Below, in pieces: positions 1 to 8,962 of a DNA stretch of 64,000 bases. This DNA comes from DASSSY01 sp035708205 (lineage in GTDB: Bacteria; Bacteroidota; Bacteroidia; Chitinophagales; Chitinophagaceae). A program made the position numbers and the translations under genes. The DNA lies in NCBI GenBank assembly GCA_035708205.1, contig DASSSY010000007.1, positions 297,024 through 361,023 on the forward strand, read 5' to 3'. Each line of letters starts with the position of its first letter. Position 1 is the first letter of the stretch. Under the pieces are notes generated by a model that was not told where the DNA came from, did not search any database, and saw nothing but the letters and a program-made list of their open reading frames with translations.

Positions 1-62
1 GCGGAATTGCAAATGGGGAAAAGGCATATAAATAGAAATACAATAAAGTTATCTTTCTTCAT
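1..62 (-). CDS. start of an exported protein, cut by the window edge
   Basis: Only the first 20 codons are inside the window. They read MKKDNFIVFLFICLFPICNS, a charged start followed by a hydrophobic stretch typical of a Bacteroidota signal peptide. The late Cys (residue 18) could be a lipobox Cys, but the fit is imperfect. The start lies 12 bp after the stop of the CxxC protein upstream on the same strand, so the two probably share a transcript. No function can be given from 20 residues. Confidence 0.5.
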   Translation of the reverse strand, partial: MKKDNFIVFLFICLFPICNS

Positions 63-74
63 GTTTTTTCTTTT

Positions 75-1550
75 TTAGTCCAACATTGAAAGTCTCAAAA
101 TACTCCTTTCTGAAATGGGAATAAGCACATAATTATAATCCCAATCATCAATCTTAGGAGTAGTAATAAAATCCGGGCTTGTATAATCACAAATGGGTTT
201 ATAAACAAGTGTTTTCCTGTGCAAAATGTCATATTTAAGATAGCAATACTTCTTTATCTCATTGTCCATAATAATCATATATATATATTTATTGCTAATT
301 TTCAAATCCCAAATTCCTTTCTCAATAGACGGCAGGCTAGAATCATTATTGAAGTAATGCAGATCAATATCAGGCATCAAATTGTTTAATGAAAATAAAT
401 GGTCACTCCCAAATAAGGCTAAATACGGGCTTGCGAATGGGATATGACCGGAGAACAAGTAACCATATCCATATTTATTTAAATACAGGCTCGGCAAGTT
501 ACGGTCATAAAGGGAATCAAAAACAAACGCATGTTCGTTCTTTTTATATTTTGCCAAAAAATGATTTTTATGATTCGGAACAATATCATCCGCTATGGCA
601 AAGTATGGATTATTATTGTAGATCAAGAATTCTTCCGTCAGAATATAGTAAGCGTTTTCAAATCCTTTTCCCAAGTTTTTCCGAGAAATGCCTCTGTTTG
701 GTATTTTGAATTCAGGACCAATGTAATTTTCCACGAGTGAAAAATCCACAAGTTGGTTCTTTTTATAAGTAGATAAGGTCAGAAAAACAGTTGAAGCAGT
801 ATCTTCTTTTAAGCCCAATTGTATTCCATTAAATACATAGGTATAAACGCCCAGCAACCACGTAGTATCTTCATGACAAAAATAACTCTTATATATATAA
901 GGGTCAATTTTATGAACTCTTTTACAATAGGATTGTGCTTGCGCATATTCTTTCTTTCCATTCTTTCCAAATTTAAGATTAAATGCCGCTTTTATCAAAC
1001 TGTCGGTCAATGAAAGTGTATATTCATAGTTTTTATTGACGCCATCAAATACCTGCATTTCTTTTTTTAGATTATCGAAGAAATAATAATATCCGCCTCT
1101 CTGCTCAAATTGTGCTTCTGGGCCAAAGGGATCTTTAGAAAAAGTTAAAGTATCTCTTTTCGTAGTTAATGAGTTAAAGAAATTCAGGTTTTCGGAAAGG
1201 TTTACTAAAACAGTTTTCAAAATTTTTCCGCTTTCACTATTATAAAAACTTACCGTAGATTCATATCCACCATTATTCTGAAACAAATGGTACAGGCTGT
1301 CTGACCATTCAATGTTTTGTGTAAATTTTTCGAGATGCAGCCGTTGAAGTATATACGCTGAATCTTTTTGATACTTTTTGGGGAAAACCAATACTTTCTT
1401 AATATTATTATCTAATTTACTTAGGTTTGCAATTTGGCTTAAGCAATTAGTACATTCACTATTATTGATAGTTACAAATAGAGTATTTTGGGCAAACAAA
1501 CCAACCGGTATATATATATATAATATACAAAATATTATTTTTTTTATCAT
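75..1550 (-). CDS. exported CxxC protein, thioredoxin-like N-terminus, function unknown
   Basis: A 491-residue protein read from the Met at 1550. That start gives a clean signal peptide (MIKKIIFCILYIYIPVGLFA then Q), whereas the longer in-frame start adds 15 non-signal residues. Just after the signal comes LFVTINNSECTNCLSQ, with Cys33 and Cys36 in a CxxC, placed as in thioredoxin-like domains of Bacteroidota periplasmic proteins. The remaining ~400 residues are rich in Tyr, Asn and beta-forming stretches and could be a propeller-like domain, but no repeat is clear. It is AT-rich compared with the core genes. Upstream on the same strand, 63 bp away, is a frameshifted small secreted protein; downstream, 12 bp away, is another exported protein. 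A redox or binding role at the envelope is inference. Confidence 0.7.
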   Translation of the reverse strand: MIKKIIFCILYIYIPVGLFAQNTLFVTINNSECTNCLSQIANLSKLDNNIKKVLVFPKKYQKDSAYILQRLHLEKFTQNIEWSDSLYHLFQNNGGYESTVSFYNSESGKILKTVLVNLSENLNFFNSLTTKRDTLTFSKDPFGPEAQFEQRGGYYYFFDNLKKEMQVFDGVNKNYEYTLSLTDSLIKAAFNLKFGKNGKKEYAQAQSYCKRVHKIDPYIYKSYFCHEDTTWLLGVYTYVFNGIQLGLKEDTASTVFLTLSTYKKNQLVDFSLVENYIGPEFKIPNRGISRKNLGKGFENAYYILTEEFLIYNNNPYFAIADDIVPNHKNHFLAKYKKNEHAFVFDSLYDRNLPSLYLNKYGYGYLFSGHIPFASPYLALFGSDHLFSLNNLMPDIDLHYFNNDSSLPSIEKGIWDLKISNKYIYMIIMDNEIKKYCYLKYDILHRKTLVYKPICDYTSPDFITTPKIDDWDYNYVLIPISERSILRLSMLD

Positions 1551-1613
1551 AAAACAATATTTTAATGATATCTCCGTTTTCAGCGTAGATATCATTAAAT
1601 CAAAAAATACTTA

Positions 1614-1987
1614 TCAATGATCCGTGCTCTCTTGTGAAACAAATTTCATCCACCATTCTCCCCATGGCATTATTACGGAGTTATTATACCCATCCTCCGG
1701 ATCTGGATCCGTTTCATGGCCAGCCCTAGTAGAAAATGTCGTTGTTCCTATTAGTTTCCCATTACGGTCATAATTATATATAAGTACTGTGTGAGTCCCA
1801 TCAGGATTTAATGTATTTGTTGTACAAATTCTATTTGGATCTGGAGGACAATCATAGGTTGTACCACCTGAACTATTTGGGCGGGGGGAGTCGTTAAACC
1901 ATGGAGAATGCCTGTCTGAGCGCTCGCCGCCGTGCCCAATAAAGAAAACCCTGCGGCAAATGAGAAAATAAGGATTAGCTTTTTCAT
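1614..1987 (-). pseudogene. small secreted protein with a frameshift in a G6 run
   Basis: The frame opening at 1987 begins MKKLILIFSFAAGFSLLG and ends its signal peptide near ASAQ. After about 12 more codons it enters a run of six C (plus strand G, 1883-1888) and drifts into low-quality sequence ending at 1808. In the frame obtained by adding one base at this run, an open protein-like sequence continues to the TGA at 1614. It contains YDCPPDPNRICTTN (two Cys) and ends with MPWGEWWMKFVSQ. Total length is 374 nt, one short of 125 codons, so a single-base loss explains the break. Either a sequencing or homopolymer error, a phase-variable run, or true decay. It lies upstream of the CxxC protein. 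No family recognised. Confidence 0.6.
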
Positions 1988-2111
1988 AATTTTTCGGCTT
2001 AATACAGGTAAGCCATACCCTTTATTAAAATAAATAATACACGAATGTACATACAAAATATTTGCAATTACAAATCGTTTTTCGCAATTTTATCCCGAAA
2101 ATAAATGGTTT

Positions 2112-2511
2112 ATGGTTCAGCAACGGATTAAAACATTAAGACAACTTAGAGGAATCAGCCAAAGGGAAATGGCGATAAAACTTAATAAAAGTACATCTGC
2201 CTATAGCCGTTTAGAGGCTGGTTCAAAAATCATTAGCCCTGATGAGCTTTATGAAATTGCCCACATATTGTCATGTAGTATTGATGAATTATTCAGAAGA
2301 TCTAACTATAGACATACACCGGCAACAAAATACAGTACCGGATGTAACAATTCACAGGGATCAAGAAGATCACTTAGCCGGTGTCCTTGAACACCTACTC
2401 CACCAAATATTATCCTATCAGGAAAAATCAGAAGAAAGAATGCGGATATTTATAAAAGAAGTGATTCAGAATCTGAATCAAAATCAGAAAGAGGACTTGA
2501 ATCACAATTAA
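2112..2511 (+). pseudogene. XRE-family regulator, frameshifted in its linker
   Basis: The first frame (from ATG 2112) encodes a standard helix-turn-helix of the XRE type, residues 2-62: QREMAIKLNKSTSAYSRLE is the recognition core and CSIDELF closes the domain. It then runs to a stop at 2390 through unlikely sequence. The +1 frame, open from about 2242, carries the expected charged helical tail (HLAGVLEHLLHQILSYQEK and a Gln/Asn-rich end) and stops at 2511. Joining the frames near 2290-2310 gives a protein of about 132 residues, a usual size for these Bacteroidota regulators. It is transcribed away from the exported-protein cluster at 1-1987 and could have controlled it. Either a sequencing error or a decayed gene. 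Confidence 0.65.
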
Positions 2512-2992
2512 AGATGTAATACAACATTTGATTTAATAATCAGTTCAACACCATCTTACAAAGTATGCAGTTGTAAAGGCCATGTGCCGACAGCTTTTAC
2601 TCCGAAACACAAAGCCTTGTCAAAGCAACTCCAGTTATACCATTAACCAATACGGATTTAACGAGCAGCCAGTCCTGTTACGGTGGATTAAGACCTGGCA
2701 GTAAGTTTTATTTTTATCAATAAATAAAACAAACCGGAGCCATTCTGCTACAGTTTCCAAGTTCTTTCGGCGAAAAATTATAGTATCTTTGCTTGGCATT
2801 CCAAACGTTGATCATGCAATAGAAATGCCTGTCATTTCAAATTGAAGTTATGGAAAAAGAGTTTCTAAATTCTAATTATGTAAGGGTCAAAAAACGGCTC
2901 AAAAAGTTGGTGATGGCGCAATGGAGTTTCTAAATTTCATTGTTATCTCTCTACGAAAACTCAATTTTAAAATCATTTAAACATCATTAATT
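2512..2992 (+). other. intergenic leader region before hppD with a 27-codon reading frame
   Basis: This 481-bp stretch has no full gene. A TAnnTTTG element sits at 2784-2791, about 200 bp before hppD, implying a long leader. Within it, 2850-2933 is a small reading frame beginning MEKEFLNSNYVRVKKRLKKL and ending AQWSF. The 13-mer GAGTTTCTAAATT occurs at 2859-2871 and again at 2924-2936, where it contains the stop codon of the small frame. Whether the peptide is translated is unknown. 2512-2780 shows nothing recognisable. Confidence 0.4.
2784..2791 (+). promoter_or_regulatory. -7 element (TATCTTTG), likely hppD promoter
   Basis: TATCTTTG matches the Bacteroidota -7 consensus TAnnTTTG exactly. 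No clear TTG was found at the -33 position. It is the best promoter candidate upstream of hppD, giving a leader of roughly 195 nt. Confidence 0.5.
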
Positions 2993-4132
2993 ATGGCACA
3001 AGTTGCTGGAAAGACTTTTGCAGAAAAAATTGCACAGGCAAAAGATTTTTTACCGATTAACGGTACCGATTACATTGAATTTTATGTGGGCAATGCCAAA
3101 CAAGCCGCTCATTATTACAAAACCGCTTTTGGTTTTCAATCCGTTGCCTACGCCGGCCCGGAAACCGGCGTCAGGGACCGCGCTTCTTATGTTTTACAGC
3201 AAGGTAAAATCCGTCTGGTATTGACCACCGCTTTAAATTCAGACCACCCTATTTCGGAACATGTTAGAAAACACGGCGACGGCGTTAAAATTCTGGCCCT
3301 TTGGGTAGATGACGCTTACAGCGCATTCGAAGAAACCACCAAACGCGGCGGCAAACCTTATATGGAACCTAAAACCATCACGGATGAGCTTGGCGAAGTG
3401 CGCATGTCCGGTATTTACACTTATGGCGAGACCGTACACATGTTCATTGAACGAAAAAATTATAAAGGCGCATTTATGCCGGGCTATGAAAAATGGGAAA
3501 GCGACTATAACCCCGGGGATGCGGGATTGCTTTATATCGACCATTGCGTGGGCAATGTCGGATGGAACAGGATGCTGCCCACCGTAAAATGGTATGAAGA
3601 AGTAATGGGCTTTGTGAACATCCTTTCTTTTGACGACAAACAGATCAATACCGAATACTCCGCCTTGATGAGTAAAGTGATGAGTAATGGCAACGGCTAT
3701 TCGAAATTCCCCATTAACGAGCCGGCTGAAGGCAAGAAGAAATCCCAGATCGAAGAATACCTGGATTTTTATGAGGGCGAAGGCGTCCAACATATTGCCG
3801 TAGCCACCAAAGACATTGTTAAGACCGTTACTGAATTAAAATCACGCGGTGTAGAATTCCTAGGCGCCCCGCCGGAAGCTTATTATGAAATGCTCCCTGA
3901 GCGGGTGGGCAAGATAGACGAAGAGATCCAGGCTTTACAGAAACTGGGCATTCTGGTGGATCGCGATGAGGAGGGTTATTTGTTGCAGATCTTTACCAAA
4001 CCGGTGGAAGACCGTCCTACCCTGTTCTTTGAGATCATCGAACGGCATGGCGCGCAAAGCTTCGGCGCCGGCAATTTCAAAGCTTTATTTGAAAGTATTG
4101 AAAGAGAACAGGCTAAAAGAGGTAATCTATAA
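2993..4132 (+). CDS. hppD: 4-hydroxyphenylpyruvate dioxygenase
   Basis: Converts 4-hydroxyphenylpyruvate, O2 and Fe(II) to homogentisate and CO2, the second committed step of tyrosine breakdown, in the cytoplasm. The 379-residue length suits the family. Two vicinal-oxygen-chelate halves are visible. The 2-His-1-Glu iron site can be read as His184 (YIDHCVGNV), His267 (QHIAVATKDI) and Glu347 (LFFEIIERHG). The C-terminal lid helix region (GAGNFKALFESIE) is present, so the enzyme should be complete. No homogentisate dioxygenase gene is in the window. Phenylalanine hydroxylase lies 33 kb away at 37073-37831. A strong terminator follows, so it is probably monocistronic. An unusually long leader precedes it. 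Confidence 0.96.
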   Translation: MAQVAGKTFAEKIAQAKDFLPINGTDYIEFYVGNAKQAAHYYKTAFGFQSVAYAGPETGVRDRASYVLQQGKIRLVLTTALNSDHPISEHVRKHGDGVKILALWVDDAYSAFEETTKRGGKPYMEPKTITDELGEVRMSGIYTYGETVHMFIERKNYKGAFMPGYEKWESDYNPGDAGLLYIDHCVGNVGWNRMLPTVKWYEEVMGFVNILSFDDKQINTEYSALMSKVMSNGNGYSKFPINEPAEGKKKSQIEEYLDFYEGEGVQHIAVATKDIVKTVTELKSRGVEFLGAPPEAYYEMLPERVGKIDEEIQALQKLGILVDRDEEGYLLQIFTKPVEDRPTLFFEIIERHGAQSFGAGNFKALFESIEREQAKRGNL

Positions 4133-4157
4133 CAAAACCATTTGCGTTAAATAGGAA

Positions 4158-4182
4158 AAAGGCTGTCATTCGGGCAGCCTTT
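4158..4182 (+). terminator. terminator after hppD
   Basis: Perfect 8-bp stem AAAGGCTG (4158-4165) and CAGCCTTT (4175-4182) with a 9-nt loop, 25 bp after the hppD stop. The T run is short (CTTTACCTTTCC). Confidence 0.65.
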
Positions 4183-4352
4183 ACCTTTCCGTAAAGCAAA
4201 CAATAAACTTTGAAACCACTTACTGCCAACACACTAAAACACGGTTATTTCAACGGCAAAAAGAAGCCAGAAAGGCAATAAAGAAGCCTCATTTCCTATT
4301 TTAGAATGACCTGTCCTACAACTTTAAAAACCGGGATTGGTGTCCAGATCGC

Positions 4353-5078
4353 TTAACCATATTCTTCCTCGGCCATGGGAACTTCCATAACCAGGATCTC
4401 AGCATCTTCCAACGCCTCTAAAGTAAACGCCCCGGTATCGTAAATACCATATCCATCACGTTTTTCCAGCACCTGCTCTCCAACCCGGGCCTTACCTTCG
4501 ATGACAAACACATACACCCCGTTACCTTGCTTCTTCAGTGCATATGTTCGGGCAATCCCTTTATCAAACTCAGCCAGGTGGAACCAGGCATCCTGGTGGA
4601 TCCAAACCCCGTCATCATCCCGGTTAGGCGAAAGTATCTGCTGAAAGTCATTTTTCTTTTCGTGCTCCGCAACAGACATTTGGTCATAGCGCGGCGGAAG
4701 ACCGGCTGATTTCGGAAATATCCAAATCTGCAAAAATTTCACCGGTTGCTCATCACTGGCATTTTTTTCGGAATGTATCACACCCGTTCCAGCGCTCATG
4801 ACCTGAATTTCACCCCTGCGGATAACGCCTTCATGCCCCATATTGTCGCCATGCTGCAATACACCTTCCAAAGGAATACTGACAATTTCCATATCCCGGT
4901 GCGGATGCTTTCCAAATCCCATCCCGGCGGAAACCGTATCATCGTTCAACACCCGCAAAGCGCCAAAACCCATTCTTCCCGGGTCATAATAATCGGCAAA
5001 GCTAAAAGTATGATAAGTGTTCAACCATCCATGATCAGCATGACCTCTGCTGTCCGCCTTATGCAAAATCGTTTTCAT
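4353..5078 (-). CDS. pirin family protein (YhhW-like quercetinase fold)
   Basis: A 241-residue bicupin of the pirin family. The N-terminal cupin keeps the metal site: KHPHRDMEIVS gives His58 and His60, and GVIHSEKN gives His102 and Glu104. The opening HGWLNTYHTFSFADYYDP is the family hallmark. The C-terminal cupin is shorter and lacks an obvious metal site, as usual. Bacterial members can have quercetin 2,3-dioxygenase activity or act as redox-sensing partners; which applies here cannot be told. It stands alone on the minus strand, 71 bp after the ribD stop on the same strand. Fe-binding is expected from the family. Confidence 0.9.
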   Translation of the reverse strand: MKTILHKADSRGHADHGWLNTYHTFSFADYYDPGRMGFGALRVLNDDTVSAGMGFGKHPHRDMEIVSIPLEGVLQHGDNMGHEGVIRRGEIQVMSAGTGVIHSEKNASDEQPVKFLQIWIFPKSAGLPPRYDQMSVAEHEKKNDFQQILSPNRDDDGVWIHQDAWFHLAEFDKGIARTYALKKQGNGVYVFVIEGKARVGEQVLEKRDGYGIYDTGAFTLEALEDAEILVMEVPMAEEEYG

Positions 5079-5149
5079 CTTTACTCCTTTTTTGATGCAA
5101 AGATATTACGCTTTCCGACGTCGGGCATTGATGTAAGATAAGAAATGAA

Positions 5150-6187
5150 TTATTGCTGCCGGAAAAGCAACAACCGGTCTGCGCCGTAACATTGCTCCTG
5201 CACCTTCCGGGCATTTTTTAAAACCGGTGACTGGATACCCGTTCCGGCAACCATTGCCCCGTTGATCCAGCGGTGAGCTTCATCCCAAAGCCCGCTATCA
5301 ATGAAGGTCTGAAGGGTTTTCGTTCCACCCTCAACGATGATGGAATTAATACCTTCAAGCGCGGCAGTAATTTGTTGTGGGATATCCTTTTTGCCATAAA
5401 GCCGTTTCCAGGCCATATGCCCGGCTTCGCCTTCCTTATGGCCATTGAAAATGAGTGTACCCCGGCTGTTGTCTTTCAAAAAATAGTTCCCGGGCAGGCT
5501 ATTATCAAAGTCAATCAGGACGCGCAAAGGCTGCCGGCCTTCCCTCCAAAAACGGTTATCCAGCCGTGGATTGTCGTTTAGGGCGGCTTGATACCCTACC
5601 AGGACAGCGCTTTCCTGATAGCGCATCCTGTGCACCAACCGTTGCTGTATCCAACCGGAAATCCGAATCCTCGTGCCGTCCTCAGCGGCAATAAACCCAT
5701 CTGCGGTTTCAGCCCACTTTAAAATAATATAGGGCCGGCCTTTTTCCTGTACGGTAAAAAAACGCTTGTTGAGTTCCCGGCATTCGGTTTCTAAAGTCCC
5801 TGTCCTGACTAAGATACCGGCATCCTTCATTTTCTGAATACCTTTCCCTGCAACGGCGGCATAGCTATCCCGGCAACCCACAACAACTTCCCGGATACCT
5901 TCCATGATAATCCGGTCGCAGCAAGGTGGTGTTTTCCCGAAATGACTGCAAGGTTCTAAACTGACATACAACCGGCTTCCAGGAATCAAAGCCCGATCTT
6001 CCGGCCGGACATCATTCAGACAATTGACTTCAGCATGGGCCTGCCCGTAAACCTCATGCCAGCCTTCTCCTATAATGCGCTCCTGGTGCACCAGAACAGA
6101 GCCCACCATAGGGTTTGGCGCTGCATGGTTAATACCTTTTTGAGCCAGCTCTAAGCACCGCCGCATGTATTGCTCGTCAGAAACCAT
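5150..6187 (-). CDS. ribD: bifunctional riboflavin deaminase/reductase RibD
   Basis: Carries out two riboflavin steps: deamination of the pyrimidine and NADPH-dependent reduction of its ribosyl chain. The N-terminal zinc deaminase is complete: His51 and Glu53 (GQAHAEVNC), Cys80 (EPCSHFGKTPPCC) and Cys89. NPMVGSVLV near residue 25 is typical. The reductase domain (about 150-345) contains FIDSGLWDEAHRW and the Gly-rich IIVEGGTKTLQ. Length 345 fits. It starts 11 bp after the end of the YHS lipoprotein gene on the same strand, suggesting co-transcription. Other riboflavin genes are not in the window. Confidence 0.95.
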   Translation of the reverse strand: MVSDEQYMRRCLELAQKGINHAAPNPMVGSVLVHQERIIGEGWHEVYGQAHAEVNCLNDVRPEDRALIPGSRLYVSLEPCSHFGKTPPCCDRIIMEGIREVVVGCRDSYAAVAGKGIQKMKDAGILVRTGTLETECRELNKRFFTVQEKGRPYIILKWAETADGFIAAEDGTRIRISGWIQQRLVHRMRYQESAVLVGYQAALNDNPRLDNRFWREGRQPLRVLIDFDNSLPGNYFLKDNSRGTLIFNGHKEGEAGHMAWKRLYGKKDIPQQITAALEGINSIIVEGGTKTLQTFIDSGLWDEAHRWINGAMVAGTGIQSPVLKNARKVQEQCYGADRLLLFRQQ

Positions 6188-6198
6188 GATCCGCCTGC

Positions 6199-6474
6199 TT
6201 ATTTTTTTGTGTATTTGGCCGGATCCTTATCAAACTGCTCCTTGCAATGCGGGCTACAGAACCACACCGTATCCTTTTGAACCACCGAGAAATCGGTATA
6301 GGCAATATCGCCTTGGGGCATCCCACAAACCGGATCCACCTTGGCATTGGGCTTAACGGTCTGGGCAGATCCCATCTTCATATTGTTGTCCGAAGCCTTT
6401 TGCCCTTCGGTGTTCTTATTCTGGCAGGACACGGCCAGCAGGGAAAGCGCTAAAACGAAACTTAATTTTTTCAT
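6199..6474 (-). CDS. YHS-domain lipoprotein
   Basis: A 91-residue protein started at the ATG at 6474, because that Met opens a lipoprotein signal (MKKLSFVLALSLLAVSC) with lipobox Cys17; a longer in-frame start adds 27 residues without signal character. The mature part carries a YHS domain: DPVCGM, then WFCSPHCKEQFDKDPAKY. YHS domains bind metal (often Cu or Zn) through these Cys residues and occur in metal ATPases and as stand-alone periplasmic proteins. A metal-handling role in the envelope is inferred. It is probably co-transcribed with ribD, 11 bp downstream, without an evident functional link. Confidence 0.85.
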   Translation of the reverse strand: MKKLSFVLALSLLAVSCQNKNTEGQKASDNNMKMGSAQTVKPNAKVDPVCGMPQGDIAYTDFSVVQKDTVWFCSPHCKEQFDKDPAKYTKK

Positions 6475-6682
6475 GTTTCCTTTTTTTACGGGCAAAGATA
6501 GGCCATCCTGTAAGCAATTCATTTTAACATCCATGGAAAATTTACCGGGCAACATTTTAAGAAACCAAAACAGGCAGGTCCTGAAGTTTTAAAAAACTTT
6601 AGCCTGTGACAAGCGGTCGATTTTTTGTCAAAACTGAAAAAAGCTGTTCTTTTACAGTCAGAAATAGACTTTCTCTCACACT

Positions 6683-8920
6683 ATGTCAAGAGCAACAAAA
6701 TTACTATGGCGCTTATTCTTCAGCGGCCTCATACTATTCGGATTGCTGATCGCAGCTATTGATCTTGGCCTTCTCGGGTATATGCCGCCTATGAAGGAAT
6801 TAGAAAATCCTGATAATGCCATTGCTTCCCAGGTATTTGCATCCGACGGCACCGTTATTGGCAAGTATTATGTGGTCAACAGGAGCCCGTCAAAATTCAA
6901 GGACATTTCCCCCCATGTCTTTAATGCATTAATAGCCACTGAAGATGCCCGGTTCAGAGAACACTCGGGTATTGACGGCATTGCCGTATTGCGGGCTGTT
7001 TTACTTTTAGGCACTAAAGGCGGCGGAAGCACGATTACGCAACAATTGGCCAAGAACCTGTTTCCGCGGCAGCATGTCAATTTCTTTACTATGCCGATCA
7101 TCAAGCTAAAGGAATGGATCATGGCCGTCAAGCTGGAACGCAATCTGACCAAAGACGAGATCATTACGCTCTATCTGAATACCGTTCCATTCGGATATAA
7201 TACTTACGGCATCAAAAACGCTTCCCTGACCTTCTTCAATATCACTCCCGATAAGCTAACGGTTGACCAGGCCGCAGTGCTGATCGGCATGCTTAAAGGC
7301 AATACACTGTACAATCCTCTGAGGAATCCCAAAAATTCGCTTAACCGGCGCAATACCGTTATTGACCAGATGGTAAAATACGATTACCTTACGGAAGCCC
7401 AGGGTGAAAAATACAAAGCTCAACCGCTTGTCCTTCACTATACACCTCAAAACGCGCATGAAGGCTTAGCACCGTATTTCAGGCGCATCGTCGAACAGGC
7501 GGCATTAGCCTGGTGTAAACAGCATGAAAAGCCCAACGGCGAAAAATATGATCTGTACCGCGACGGCCTCAGGATTTACACAACTTTGGACCCGCGCCTG
7601 CAACGCTATGCCGAAGAGGCCGTCAGCAAACAGATGAAGCTTCTCCAGGCCGATTTCTCCCAAATTGCCAACATCAAAAATGGTACGGTTTGGAATAATG
7701 GTACGCCAAAAGAAGTTTTGGAAAATATTGTTCAACGTTCGGCCCGCTATCTCAGCCTGAAAGACAATGGTCTTTCAGATAAGGAGATTACGAAAAATTT
7801 CAATACACCCGTAAAAATGACCGTTTTTACCTGGGATAATCCAAAGCATCAAAAGGACACAACCATGACGCCGTTGGACTCTATTAAATACATGCGTTCC
7901 TTTCTCCAGGCCGGCTTCTTAGCTATTGATCCCGCCACCGGAGAAGTAAAAGCCTGGGTAGGGGGTATCGACCATCAATATTTCCAATATGACCATGTCA
8001 ATATTACCACTAAAAGGCAAGTGGGATCAACAATAAAGCCGGTTCTATATTGCCTGGCGGTAGATAACGGCTATTCTCCCTGCGGTTTGGTCAGCACCGC
8101 GCCACAGCTTTTCCAGGGGCAAAAGCAGGCGTACGACGCCGGCGGTTCAAAATTAGGCGACATTACCATGAAATATGCCCTGGCCAATTCTATCAACAAT
8201 GCCTCCCTGTTCCTGTTAAACCAAGTGGGTATCGATCCCTTCATTCAATTTGCTCACAAATGCGGTATCAGCAGCGATTTTGACGAAGTACCGTCAATCG
8301 CGCTCGGGGTTACTGATATTTCCCTGTACGAAATGATTTGGGCATACAGCATGTTCCCGGAAAAAGGCATCAATACCAAACCCATTTTCATTACCCGGAT
8401 TGAAGACAAGAACGGCAACCTTTTACAAAGCTTTGCACCCATTCAGAAAGAGATCGTCAATGAACGGACGGCCTTTAAAATGGTCAGGATGATGGAAGGT
8501 GTCGTTAATCATGGCACCGGTGGACGATTACGCTGGCGCTATGGCCTGAAGGGCGATATTGCAGGAAAAACAGGTACCACCAACAATCAATCCGACGCCT
8601 GGTTCATCGGTTATACGCCCCAGATCCTGGCCGGTGCCTGGGTAGGCTGCGACGATCGGTTCCTTCATTTCCGCACAGAGGCCTCGGGACAAGGCGCAGC
8701 TGCCGCATTGCCCATCTGGGCCTTCTTTATGCAAAAAGTTGAAACGGACGCTAAGACCGGGATTTCCAGCGCGGCAACCTTCGACGCGCCCAAAGGCTTC
8801 GTAGATTGCGAAAGCATGGATATCTGGGGCGCCGACTCGACCGGAGGCCAGGGATTCTACGAGGGCAGTGATTCGACCGCGGAGCCCGTAGAGGAAATCC
8901 CACCATCGGAATGGCAGTAA
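6683..8920 (+). CDS. class A penicillin-binding protein (PBP1A-type)
   Basis: A bifunctional peptidoglycan synthase of 745 residues. One N-terminal membrane anchor (about 9-30) is followed by a GT51 glycosyltransferase: catalytic Glu87 in IATEDARFREHSGID and GGGSTITQQLAKNLF around 113-127. The transpeptidase domain has the SxxK motif with Ser449 and Lys452 (QVGSTIKPV), an SxN-type motif in ANSINNASLF, and KTG at 629-631 (GKTGTTNNQSDAWFIGYTP). All catalytic elements are present, so it should be active at the inner membrane's periplasmic face. The C-terminus is a short acidic tail. It stands alone, followed by a strong hairpin terminator. Confidence 0.95.
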   Translation: MSRATKLLWRLFFSGLILFGLLIAAIDLGLLGYMPPMKELENPDNAIASQVFASDGTVIGKYYVVNRSPSKFKDISPHVFNALIATEDARFREHSGIDGIAVLRAVLLLGTKGGGSTITQQLAKNLFPRQHVNFFTMPIIKLKEWIMAVKLERNLTKDEIITLYLNTVPFGYNTYGIKNASLTFFNITPDKLTVDQAAVLIGMLKGNTLYNPLRNPKNSLNRRNTVIDQMVKYDYLTEAQGEKYKAQPLVLHYTPQNAHEGLAPYFRRIVEQAALAWCKQHEKPNGEKYDLYRDGLRIYTTLDPRLQRYAEEAVSKQMKLLQADFSQIANIKNGTVWNNGTPKEVLENIVQRSARYLSLKDNGLSDKEITKNFNTPVKMTVFTWDNPKHQKDTTMTPLDSIKYMRSFLQAGFLAIDPATGEVKAWVGGIDHQYFQYDHVNITTKRQVGSTIKPVLYCLAVDNGYSPCGLVSTAPQLFQGQKQAYDAGGSKLGDITMKYALANSINNASLFLLNQVGIDPFIQFAHKCGISSDFDEVPSIALGVTDISLYEMIWAYSMFPEKGINTKPIFITRIEDKNGNLLQSFAPIQKEIVNERTAFKMVRMMEGVVNHGTGGRLRWRYGLKGDIAGKTGTTNNQSDAWFIGYTPQILAGAWVGCDDRFLHFRTEASGQGAAAALPIWAFFMQKVETDAKTGISSAATFDAPKGFVDCESMDIWGADSTGGQGFYEGSDSTAEPVEEIPPSEWQ

Positions 8921-8962
8921 TCGTCTATCTTTTTTGAATTGTCAAATAACCGGCTTCCAAAA

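Noticed and set aside
3239..3793. Open frame antisense to hppD (184 codons)
   Set aside because: Fully within a clear hppD on the other strand; the frame is a by-product of codon composition with no family.
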